Source: Amycolatopsis acidicola
Lineage (GTDB): Bacteria; Actinomycetota; Actinomycetes; Mycobacteriales; Pseudonocardiaceae
DNA: 64,000 nt
Direction: 5' to 3'
NCBI RefSeq assembly: GCF_007713735.2
Contig: NZ_VMNW02000027.1
Location: 28,141 to 92,140 of the forward strand
The notes under the pieces were generated by a model, which saw only the letters and a program-made list of their open reading frames with translations, ran no database searches and had not been told where the DNA came from. Positions 34,344 through 41,812 of this stretch are shown piece after piece (position 1 is the first letter of the stretch; every line of letters begins with the position of its first letter). The translations under genes were made by a program, and so were the position numbers.

Positions 34344-35870
34344 TCAGATCCGGTCGGCCATGAGCTCGCCGGTCATGATCGCTGCGAGATTGGTGTTGGC
34401 CCTGGGCACGGAGGGGAAGATCGACGCGTCGACCACGCGCAGCCCCTCCGTCCCGAGCACCTGGCAGGACGGGTCGACGACCTCGCCCATGCGGCAGGTG
34501 CTGGTGCCGTGCTGAGCGTCCACAATGGTCTGGAGCAGGTAGTCGTCGAGCTTCGCGTCGTCGTCCAGCACGGCGAACAACGCCTCGTTCTCGCGCTCGA
34601 TCGACCCGTCGACGAACTCGGCGGTCTCGGCGCTCCGGCCGAGCTCGACCATCGCGCGCACACCGATCCGCAGCCGCGCCAGATCACGCTCGTCGGACAG
34701 CATCCGTTCGCGCACCAGGGGTTGCGCCGTCGGGTCCGCGGAAGTGAGCGTGAGTTCGCCACGGGAATGGCTGTGGTTGAGCCAAACCCCGTACGCACCC
34801 GCGCCCGCGCCGGTGTCCGCGTTCGCCATGGCCAGCACGTTCTGGTTGTTGGACACGAACATCAGGTCGCCCGGAACCTCGCCGGAGGAGAACCGGACGC
34901 AGACGTTGGTGTGCCGGTCGTGCGGGGACTTGATGGCGGCGGCCACGGTCAACGGCAGCGACAGCAACGCCATCCCGTGGTCCTGCATCCCGCGGCCCAC
35001 CGGCAGGTCGGCGCGGACGTCGATGCCGAGCACGCGCAGCTCGGCGGCGGGCCCGATCCCGGACCGCAGCAGGATCGCGGGCGAGTGGATCACGCCGGCG
35101 GAGAGCACCACCGTATCGGCGTACTCGGTGGTGACCGCGCCACCGGAGACGATGCTCACCCCGGTGGCGCGGTCACCTTCGAAGAGCACCTTGTCCACCA
35201 GCGCGTCGCCGCGGATGACCAAAGTGGACAGTTCGCGGTTCGGCTCCAGGTAGGCGTCGTTGACCGAAACCCGCCGCCCGGCACGGGAGTTGATCGGATA
35301 CGGCGAAACCCCGGTGGCGTCCGGCGCGTTGACGTCGGGCGCCCACTCATAGCCGGCGGCCAGCGCGGCACTGGCGAGCGCCTTGTCGACACCGCCCCAG
35401 TTCTCCCGCGGCATCCGGAAGATCGGCGTCGGCCCGCCCCGGCCGTGGTACGGCTCGTCGCCGAACTCCTCGTCGTCCTCGAGCTTCGCGAAGTACGGCA
35501 GCACGTCCTCCGGCGCCCAGCCGGGGATCGCCCAGTCCTCGTAGTCGGCCATCGGCGGGCGGATCGCGATCTGGCCGTTGATCGAGGAGCTGCCGCCCGG
35601 GCCCTTGCCCCGCCAGTACGGCGCCTGCCGCTGTTTTTCCGTCCGCGCGGAGTCGACGCCTTCCCAGACCACGCCGGTGACCGCCGTCGGGTCGAGCAGC
35701 GCGACGATCGGGTTCGGTGAGCGCCACGCTTCGTGCATCTGCGCCGAGCGGTAGTCCGTCCCGGCTTCGAGCAGCAGGACGCGCTTCCCGAGCCGCGCGG
35801 ACCGGGTCGCGAGCGCGGCTCCCGAAGATCCCGCGCCGACCACGATGAGGTCCCAGCCTCCGTTGACCAT
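34344..35870 (-). CDS. GMC-family alcohol oxidoreductase (choline dehydrogenase-like)
   Basis: This is a 508-residue FAD enzyme. ADP-binding GAGSSGAALA lies at about 13-22, followed by the GMC signature region GKGPGGSSSINGQIAIRP and SAGVIHSPAILLRSGIGP. The C-terminal part has HGTSTCRMGEVVDPSCQV and VDASIFPSVPRANTN. It oxidises a primary alcohol to the aldehyde. Start is ATG at 35,870 after GAGAGGTG; 23 more in-frame codons upstream lie in the promoter. With the aldehyde dehydrogenase and the divergent GbsR-type regulator the setting recalls choline-to-betaine operons, but other alcohols are equally possible. Confidence 0.9.
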   Translation of the reverse strand: MVNGGWDLIVVGAGSSGAALATRSARLGKRVLLLEAGTDYRSAQMHEAWRSPNPIVALLDPTAVTGVVWEGVDSARTEKQRQAPYWRGKGPGGSSSINGQIAIRPPMADYEDWAIPGWAPEDVLPYFAKLEDDEEFGDEPYHGRGGPTPIFRMPRENWGGVDKALASAALAAGYEWAPDVNAPDATGVSPYPINSRAGRRVSVNDAYLEPNRELSTLVIRGDALVDKVLFEGDRATGVSIVSGGAVTTEYADTVVLSAGVIHSPAILLRSGIGPAAELRVLGIDVRADLPVGRGMQDHGMALLSLPLTVAAAIKSPHDRHTNVCVRFSSGEVPGDLMFVSNNQNVLAMANADTGAGAGAYGVWLNHSHSRGELTLTSADPTAQPLVRERMLSDERDLARLRIGVRAMVELGRSAETAEFVDGSIERENEALFAVLDDDAKLDDYLLQTIVDAQHGTSTCRMGEVVDPSCQVLGTEGLRVVDASIFPSVPRANTNLAAIMTGELMADRI

Positions 35871-35948
35871 GTTCACCTCTCCGACCGAGTGCGCCCGCCC
35901 TGTGGCCCGCGCCACCGCATTGCCGGTACGATGCTGCACGAGTCAATG

Positions 35949-35964
35949 TTCAGTCAAGAGTGAA
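35949..35964. promoter_or_regulatory. palindromic operator between GMC operon and GbsR-like gene
   Basis: TTCAGTCAAGAGTGAA is symmetric at 12 of 16 positions (TTCA-N-TC-N2-GA-N-TGAA). It lies midway between the divergent starts at 35,870 and 35,999. A direct repeat AGTCAA at 35,941 and 35,952 overlaps it. The AT-rich stretch just right of it (35,963-35,979) stands out from the surrounding GC and probably contains the promoter. Confidence 0.55.
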
Positions 35965-35998
35965 TTTTCATTTTTTTCTGATCGAACGTGAGGTGATG

Positions 35999-36499
35999 AT
36001 GGCCCGACCGGCCGACGAAGCGGGTTCCGCGGTCGAGGACAGCCTGATCGAGGATTTCGGCGTGCACATCGGCCGCGCGATGGGCTGGCCGCCGATGGCG
36101 GGCCGCGCCGGCGCGGTGCTGATGCTCAGCGAAGCGCCGATGACGCTCGCCGAACTGCAGGAAGCGCTCGGCGCGAGCAAGGGCTCGGTGTCGGAAACCA
36201 CCCGGCTGCTCATGGTCAACGGCACCGTCGAGCGGTACAAACCGGCAGGCAGCAGGCAGTTCGTGTTCCGCTGGCGGGACGACGCGTGGATCGGCTGTCT
36301 TCGCCACCAGCTCGACGCGACCACGCAGCTGCTCACGCTCGCCGAGAACGGCTACGCGCGCGCGGACAGGCTGCCCGGCACGCAGCGCAAGCGTTTGCGG
36401 CAGATGCGGGCCTACTACCGCTTCATGGTGCGCGAACTCGAAGGCCTGCTCGCCGAATACACCCGCCAGTGGGAGGCCGACGGGCCCGGCCGTTCCTGA
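35999..36499 (+). CDS. GbsR/MarR-family transcriptional regulator
   Basis: This is a 166-residue protein with a winged helix at about 20-95 (MTLAELQEALGASKGSVSETTRLL, then GTVERYKPAGSRQFVFRWRDD) and a helical C-terminal dimer region. This is the GbsR group, known in Bacillus as choline-sensing repressor of betaine synthesis. Starts at 35,996 or 35,999 (two ATG in a row behind GAGG); a GTG at 35,960 is also in frame. It diverges from the GMC/aldehyde dehydrogenase/M20 operon, its likely target. Confidence 0.83.
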   Translation: MARPADEAGSAVEDSLIEDFGVHIGRAMGWPPMAGRAGAVLMLSEAPMTLAELQEALGASKGSVSETTRLLMVNGTVERYKPAGSRQFVFRWRDDAWIGCLRHQLDATTQLLTLAENGYARADRLPGTQRKRLRQMRAYYRFMVRELEGLLAEYTRQWEADGPGRS

Positions 36500-36570
36500 C
36501 GGCCCGACGCCCCGGCGCGTCCTGATGGACAATGGCGGGACGGGCCGAACGAGGAGTGGAGGCGAAAGGC

Positions 36571-36798
36571 ATGAAGGTTTTCCTGCTCGGGGCGGCTGTC
36601 GGGTATGTGCTCGGCGCGCGGGCGGGCCGGGCGCGGTACGAACAGATCGTGCGCACCTACCGGACCGTCGCCGACCATCCGATGGTGCAAGGTGCCGCCG
36701 GGGTGGTGCGCGCGAAGGTCGGTGAGAAGGTGGGCGGCAAGATTCCGTTCGGGCGCAACGGCCAGCGGCTCAGCGAGCCCGCGGGGTCAAACGCCTGA
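36571..36798 (+). CDS. small YtxH-like hypothetical protein
   Basis: This is a 75-residue protein with a hydrophobic Gly/Ala-rich N-terminal segment (VFLLGAAVGYVLGARAG) and a basic amphipathic rest (GRARYEQIVRTYRTV). Small actinobacterial proteins of this pattern are membrane-anchored and of unknown function. ATG at 36,571 follows GGAGG. Its end overlaps the convergent methyltransferase gene by 12 bases. Confidence 0.7.
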   Translation: MKVFLLGAAVGYVLGARAGRARYEQIVRTYRTVADHPMVQGAAGVVRAKVGEKVGGKIPFGRNGQRLSEPAGSNA

Positions 36799-37539
36799 CC
36801 GGGCCACCACGAAGATCCGGCGGAACGGGAACCAGGTGGTGCCGTCGGGGCGGGGCGGATAGGCCTCGTCCAGCCGTTTCGCCAACGCGGCACGGAAGCT
36901 CTGCCAGTCCGGCTCGGGCAGCGCCGCCCGGACCGGACGCAGGGCGGTGCCGGAAATCCATTCCAGCACGGCGTTCTCTCCGGAAAGGCGCTGGGCGTAC
37001 GTGGTCTCCCACGCGTCCACCACGCAGCCCTCGTTCGCCAGCAGCTCGGCGTACTCCAGGGGTTCGCCCACGGCGTCCTCGCCGCGCAGCTCCACTTCGG
37101 GAGCGAGCTCGGCGGCCAGCCGGCGCGTGAGGACGTGCGACGGCGCGTCGAAGTTGCCCGGCACCTGCATCGCGAGCCACGCGCCCGGCGGAAGCCGGCG
37201 CACCCACCGGCGCAACAGTTCGCGGTGGTCGGGCACCCACTGCAGCACGGCGTTGGTCACCACGACGTCGGTGTCCGGCTCGGGCGTCCAGTCGTGCACG
37301 TCGAGCAGGCGTGCGTCGACCCCGGCCGCCCTCGCGGCGGCCACCATCTCCGGCGAACTGTCCGCGGCCTCGATCCGGGCGCCGGGCCAGCGTTCACCGA
37401 GCGCGGCGGTGAGGTTTCCGGGTCCGCAGCCCAGGTCCACCACCCGCCGCGGCGCCTCCGCGCCGATGCGGCCGATCAGGTCGTAGAAGGGGCGTCCCCG
37501 CAGGTCCGCGTAGTCGAGATACTTCGCCGGGTCCCACAC
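36787..37539 (-). CDS. tam: trans-aconitate 2-methyltransferase
   Basis: This is a 250-residue class I SAM methyltransferase. Motif I VVDLGCGPGNLT is at about 33-44, followed by AADSSPEMVA and NAVLQWVPDH. The C-terminal half (PGNFDAPSHV, GTALRPV, FPFRRIFVVA) is specific for Tam. It methylates trans-aconitate, a by-product that inhibits aconitase. Start ATG at 37,539. The 202 bases upstream (37,540-37,741) carry no gene I can support. Confidence 0.9.
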   Translation of the reverse strand: MWDPAKYLDYADLRGRPFYDLIGRIGAEAPRRVVDLGCGPGNLTAALGERWPGARIEAADSSPEMVAAARAAGVDARLLDVHDWTPEPDTDVVVTNAVLQWVPDHRELLRRWVRRLPPGAWLAMQVPGNFDAPSHVLTRRLAAELAPEVELRGEDAVGEPLEYAELLANEGCVVDAWETTYAQRLSGENAVLEWISGTALRPVRAALPEPDWQSFRAALAKRLDEAYPPRPDGTTWFPFRRIFVVARSGV

Positions 37540-37741
37540 AGTACGAGCGTACTGCTAGGGGTGGAGACAGGGCAACGGCCGCGACTCACGCCGATCCACG
37601 GCTCACCCGCGCCAGCCTCGCGCCGGGAACGCCGGATCTGCCGGTGGTGGCCGGGATGTCAGCGGCGCTCACGCGGAACAGGCCCCGCAAAACCCCCCGC
37701 CAAGCTGCCAACCGCCGCCCGGGAACGGGCACACCCCCGGC

Positions 37742-38245
37742 TCACCTGAGTTCCTCCGCCGCCTCGCGGGCGATGGCGGAGACCACGTCCGGATCCACGC
37801 CCGGATCGGGCCGCGCCTGCAGCACGCTGCCGTCCCGCCCGGGGAGTTTCCGTTGCACGAACCAGATTCCGCCCCCACCGGCCACCTCGTGCCGATGCCG
37901 CCCGCGGATGGAGCTGTCCACCCGCTGCCGCACCATCACCGGCACCTTGCCGGGCCGCGGCAGGGCGAAGCGCACCGCCTCGCGGTCCGCCAGCAGCACC
38001 GCCTCCCCGGCCGCACCGGTCTCCTCCGCCTCGACGAGCGTCAGGATTCCTTGCCCCCACACGGCTTTGCTCACCAAATGCCAGCCGACCCGCCGCCCCT
38101 CCGGCAGCCACAGCCCCAGCTCCGTCACCACGAGATGCCCGCCGTAAGCCACTTCGGCCACCGCGAGCGCGTTCTCCGCGGGCGCCAGCGAACCCGGGAA
38201 CCCCTCCGGGAGCCGATCACCGAACAACCGGGCCAGCAACCCCAT
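37742..38245 (-). CDS. conserved hypothetical protein downstream of dnaG
   Basis: This is a 167-residue soluble protein without a recognised motif. A short N-terminal LLARLFGDRLPEG is followed by alternating strands (HLVVTELGLWLPEGRRVGWHLV, VPVMVRQRVDSSI), resembling a small beta-barrel. A homologue sits next to dnaG in other actinobacteria (Rv2342 region). It starts six bases after the dnaG stop, so it is probably cotranscribed with the primase gene. Function unknown. Confidence 0.75.
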   Translation of the reverse strand: MGLLARLFGDRLPEGFPGSLAPAENALAVAEVAYGGHLVVTELGLWLPEGRRVGWHLVSKAVWGQGILTLVEAEETGAAGEAVLLADREAVRFALPRPGKVPVMVRQRVDSSIRGRHRHEVAGGGGIWFVQRKLPGRDGSVLQARPDPGVDPDVVSAIAREAAEELR

Positions 38246-38251
38246 CGAGCC

Positions 38252-40141
38252 TCAGTCCCATCCGCCGATCGCCTGGCCCCGCAAGGCCTTCCGGTACTCC
38301 TCCAGCGCCACGAGATCCCCGAACAGCGCCCGGTAGTCCTCCGGCGCCTCGACCGGCGACAACCGCTGAAGCCGCGACTTGATCTCGCCGATCTGCCGCC
38401 CGACGAGGTTCTCCTGCACCGCCGCGATCATGCTGCCGATGTACCGGGTGTCGGCCTCTCCCTTGGCGCGCAAGGGTTCCACCGACAACTCGGACAGCAG
38501 CGTGCGCACCGTCCCTTGTGGAGTGTGCTCGCTCGCCGCGTCGATCAGCGCGGGCCCGGCCAGCCCGCAGCTCGCGCCACCGGCCTTCTGCACCGCGCGG
38601 TGCACCGCGACATACGCGGGATGCGTGAACGCCTCCTCCGGGAGCGCGTCGTACTCCGGCCCGGCCACCGCGGGCTCCTGCAGCGCGGCCTTGAGCACCT
38701 CACGCTGCGCCATCAGCCGCGGGTCGCCGGGCGCCGGGCGCTGCACGTCGGGGCCCGAGCCGTTGGTCTGCGGGGCCGCCGGACGACGCCCGTTCTTCAC
38801 CGGCGCGCTGCTGTTCGACGCCCCACGCACGCGGCGGACCACCATGTCGGCGTCCTGCCAGCCGACCCACCAGGCCAGCTTCGTCGCGTACCCGTCCCGC
38901 TTCGCCCTGTCCTTGATCTGCGCCACCAGCGGCACGGTGCGCTGCAACGCGGCGACCTGGCCGTCGACCGAGTCGAGGTCGTACGAGCGCAACATGCTGC
39001 GGATGGCGAACTCGAACAGTGGGATCCGCCGGGCCACCAGGTCCCGCACCGCCGCGTCGCCCTTCGCCAGCCGCAGCTCGCACGGGTCCATCCCGTCCGG
39101 CGCGATCGCGATGTAGGTCTGCCCGGCGAAGGTCTGGTCCCCCTCGAACGCCTTGAGGGCCGCCTTCTGCCCCGCCTCGTCACCGTCGAAGGTGAAGATC
39201 ACCTCGCCGCGGAAGGCGTCGTCGTCCATCAGCAGGCGCCGCAGCACCTTCATGTGGTCCTCGCCGAACGCGGTGCCCGACGAGGCCACGGCCGTGGGCA
39301 CCCCGGCGGCGTGCATGGCCATCACGTCGGTGTAGCCCTCGACCACGACCACCTGGTGCCGTTTGGCGATCTCGCGCTTCGCCAGATCCAGCCCGAACAG
39401 CACCTGCGACTTCTTGTAGATCGGGCTTTCGCTGGTGTTCAGGTACTTGGCCTGGATCCGGTCGTCGTCGAACAGCCGCCGCGCGCCGAAGCCCACGACG
39501 TCCCCGCCGAGGTCCTTGATCGGCCACACCAGCCGCCGGTGGAAGCGGTCCATCGGGCCACGCTGACCCTCCCGGACGATCTGCGCCTTGAGCAGTTCGG
39601 TCAGCTCGAACCCGCGGTTGAGCAGGTGCTTGGTGAGCTTGTCCCAGCCAGAAGGGGCGAACCCGCAGCCGAACGTGCGCCACGACGCCTCGTCGAACCC
39701 GCGCTCCTTGAGGTACTCGCGGGCGGCCTGCGCCTCGGGCGACTGCAGCTGCGCGGTGTAGAACTCGGCGGCCGCCTTGTGCGCCTCCACCATCCGCGTG
39801 CGCGTGCCGCGATCACGCTGAACGCTGCCGCCGCCACCCTCGTAGGTGAGCCGGAACCCGACGCGGTCCGCCAGCCGCTCCACGGCCTCGACGAACGGCA
39901 GGTGATCGATCTTCATCACGAACTTGATGACGTCGCCGCCCTCGCCACAGCCGAAGCAGTGGAAGGTGCCGTGCGTCGGCCGGACGTTGAACGACGGGGT
40001 CTTCTCGTCGTGGAACGGGCACAGCCCCTTCAGCGCGCCACCGCCGGCGTTGCGCAAGGCGACGTAATCACCCACGACCTCGTCGATCCGGTTGCGCTCT
40101 CGCACCTCCGCGATGTCACTTTCCCGGATACGACCTGCCAC
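38252..40141 (-). CDS. dnaG: DNA primase
   Basis: This 629-residue primase makes RNA primers at the replication fork. The N-terminal CHC2 zinc finger has Cys41, His44, Cys62 and Cys65. The RNA polymerase core with its TOPRIM motifs follows (VVVEGYTDVMAMHAAG and the FTFDGDEAGQKA acidic block). The C-terminal helicase-binding part (from about 430) is preceded by a Pro/Asn-rich linker. GTG start at 40,141. Length is normal for actinobacterial DnaG. Confidence 0.97.
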   Translation of the reverse strand: MAGRIRESDIAEVRERNRIDEVVGDYVALRNAGGGALKGLCPFHDEKTPSFNVRPTHGTFHCFGCGEGGDVIKFVMKIDHLPFVEAVERLADRVGFRLTYEGGGGSVQRDRGTRTRMVEAHKAAAEFYTAQLQSPEAQAAREYLKERGFDEASWRTFGCGFAPSGWDKLTKHLLNRGFELTELLKAQIVREGQRGPMDRFHRRLVWPIKDLGGDVVGFGARRLFDDDRIQAKYLNTSESPIYKKSQVLFGLDLAKREIAKRHQVVVVEGYTDVMAMHAAGVPTAVASSGTAFGEDHMKVLRRLLMDDDAFRGEVIFTFDGDEAGQKAALKAFEGDQTFAGQTYIAIAPDGMDPCELRLAKGDAAVRDLVARRIPLFEFAIRSMLRSYDLDSVDGQVAALQRTVPLVAQIKDRAKRDGYATKLAWWVGWQDADMVVRRVRGASNSSAPVKNGRRPAAPQTNGSGPDVQRPAPGDPRLMAQREVLKAALQEPAVAGPEYDALPEEAFTHPAYVAVHRAVQKAGGASCGLAGPALIDAASEHTPQGTVRTLLSELSVEPLRAKGEADTRYIGSMIAAVQENLVGRQIGEIKSRLQRLSPVEAPEDYRALFGDLVALEEYRKALRGQAIGGWD

Positions 40142-40224
40142 GCACCCGAGGATATGTCATTGCCGGCCCCTCTCCCGCCGCCGCCCTCAACGGAAACGCT
40201 TCGCGTCGCGGTATTTTCTTGGCC

Positions 40225-41163
40225 ATGCCCCTGGCCGAAGACTTCACCGCGCTGCGCCCGCACCTCGTCTCCGTCGGGTACCGGCTGACCGGCTCGGTGT
40301 CCGACGCGGAGGACGCGGTCCAGGAGGCCTGGCTGCGCCTGTCCGGGCTCAGCGAGGCCAAACGCGCCGAGATCCGCGACCTCAAGGGCTGGCTGACCAC
40401 GGTCGTCGGCCGCATCGGGCTGGACAAGCTGCGCTCGGCCACCGCCCAGCGGGAGCGCTACGTCGGCCAGTGGCTACCCGAGCCGATCGTCACGCCCCTG
40501 TCCGGCAAACCCAGCGAGGACCCGCTGGAGGTCGCGGTCCGCGACGAGGGCCTGCGCATGGCGGCGATGGTGGTGCTGGACAAGCTCAACCCCGAACAGC
40601 GCGTGGCCTTCGTCCTGCACGACGCGTTTTCCGTGCCCTTCGCGGAAATCTCCGGAATCCTCGGCGAATCCGTCGAGGCCGCGCGGCAGCACGCCTCCCG
40701 CGGCCGCCGCGCGCTCAAGAACGCCGAGCCGCCGCCGCGGGCGAGCCTCGCCGAGCAGCAGGAAATCCTCGACAAGTTCCTCAAGGCCCTGCTCGCCGGG
40801 GACCTGCAGGGCGTCACCGCGATCCTGCACCCCGACGCGGTGCTCACCGGCGACTCGAACGGCAAGGCCAAGACGGCGGCGCAGGTCGTCCTCGGCGCGG
40901 ACAAGGTCGCCCGCTTCCTCATCGGGCTCACCAAGATGTACTCGCCGGGCGCGCTCGGCGCGGGCCGCCCGATGCTGGTCAACGGCGACCTCGGGATGTT
41001 CATCCCGCCGGGCGGCGGCGAGGACGGCAAGCGCGCGATCGACGCGCACCTGCAGACCTTCACCGTCCGCGACGGCCGGATCACCGCGATCTACGACCTG
41101 GCGAACCCGGACAAGCTCACCCGAGTCCCGGGAGCGGAACCCGGCACGCCTCCCCGGACGTGA
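40225..41163 (+). CDS. sigJ: ECF41-type RNA polymerase sigma factor with SnoaL-like C-domain
   Basis: This is a 312-residue ECF sigma factor. Region 2 lies at about 5-72 (SDAEDAVQEAWLRL), and the ECF41 hallmark WLPEP is at 83-87. Region 4 lies at about 105-160 (LNPEQRVAFVLHDAFSVPFAEISGIL). A C-terminal NTF2/SnoaL domain carries the second hallmark NPDKL near the end. In ECF41 sigmas this domain replaces the anti-sigma factor and tunes activity. ATG at 40,225 has no ribosome site, so it may be leaderless. The adjacent carboxymuconolactone decarboxylase-like gene, convergent and overlapping by 47 bases, is the usual ECF41 target. Confidence 0.9.
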   Translation: MPLAEDFTALRPHLVSVGYRLTGSVSDAEDAVQEAWLRLSGLSEAKRAEIRDLKGWLTTVVGRIGLDKLRSATAQRERYVGQWLPEPIVTPLSGKPSEDPLEVAVRDEGLRMAAMVVLDKLNPEQRVAFVLHDAFSVPFAEISGILGESVEAARQHASRGRRALKNAEPPPRASLAEQQEILDKFLKALLAGDLQGVTAILHPDAVLTGDSNGKAKTAAQVVLGADKVARFLIGLTKMYSPGALGAGRPMLVNGDLGMFIPPGGGEDGKRAIDAHLQTFTVRDGRITAIYDLANPDKLTRVPGAEPGTPPRT

Positions 41164-41692
41164 AGCCCTGGTCGGTGATGCCGAGCGCGCTGTTGGCCCT
41201 GGCGCGCTGGTTCTCCAGCGCGATCTGGAAGGTCAGCTCGACGAGCCCCTTGCGGCCGAACTCGCGCTCCAGCCCGGCGACCTGCTCGTCGGTGACGGTC
41301 ACCGGCGTCGCGGTCATGGCGTCGGCGTAGGCGAGGGCGAGCCGTTCCCGCCGGTCGAACAGCGGCGAGGTGGCGTAGTCGTCGATGTGGCGCAGGCGCT
41401 CGACGTCCAGGCCCTCGTGCTTCTGCAGCATGGTGCCGAAGTCGATGCACCACGTGCAGCCCAGCCGCACCGAGACGCGGTACACCGCGAGCTCCCGGAT
41501 GACGGCGGGCAGCGTCCGCGATGCCTTCTCCGCCGCGAGCTCCTGCACCACGCTGCTGTAGAGCAGGCCGCGATGGTTCGCGAAGACGGCGAACGGTTCG
41601 GGCACCGCGCCGTAGCGGCGGCGGGCGATCCGGTAGACGAGCCGGGCCAGCGGGCCGGCGTCCTTTGTGGACACCACTGGGATACGGGGCAT
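41117..41692 (-). CDS. carboxymuconolactone decarboxylase family protein, ECF41 target
   Basis: This is a 191-residue AhpD-like protein with the redox motif Cys-Thr-Trp-Cys in VRLGCTWCIDFG. Members with Cys-x2-Cys act as alkyl hydroperoxidases. Genes of this family are standard partners of ECF41 sigma factors. A promoter matching the ECF41 consensus lies 35 bases before the ATG at 41,692. Its 3' end overlaps the sigma gene's 3' end by 47 bases. Confidence 0.88.
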   Translation of the reverse strand: MPRIPVVSTKDAGPLARLVYRIARRRYGAVPEPFAVFANHRGLLYSSVVQELAAEKASRTLPAVIRELAVYRVSVRLGCTWCIDFGTMLQKHEGLDVERLRHIDDYATSPLFDRRERLALAYADAMTATPVTVTDEQVAGLEREFGRKGLVELTFQIALENQRARANSALGITDQGFTSGEACRVPLPGLG

Positions 41693-41726
41693 CGGTTTCC
41701 TCCTCGGAGTGCACGATCACTCCAGG

Positions 41727-41753
41727 GACGGGACGGGCTCCCGTTTCGTGACA
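41727..41753 (-). promoter_or_regulatory. ECF41-dependent promoter
   Basis: On the minus strand TGTCACG (41,753-41,747) and CGTC (41,730-41,727) are separated by exactly 16 bases. The published ECF41 consensus is TGTCACA-N16-CGTC. It faces the carboxymuconolactone decarboxylase-like gene next to the ECF41 sigma gene. Confidence 0.82.
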
Positions 41754-41812
41754 GGCCCGCCGGCGGAGCCGGGTGACCTGCCCCACGCGACGAGCATCGC
41801 GCAGGGCGAGCC

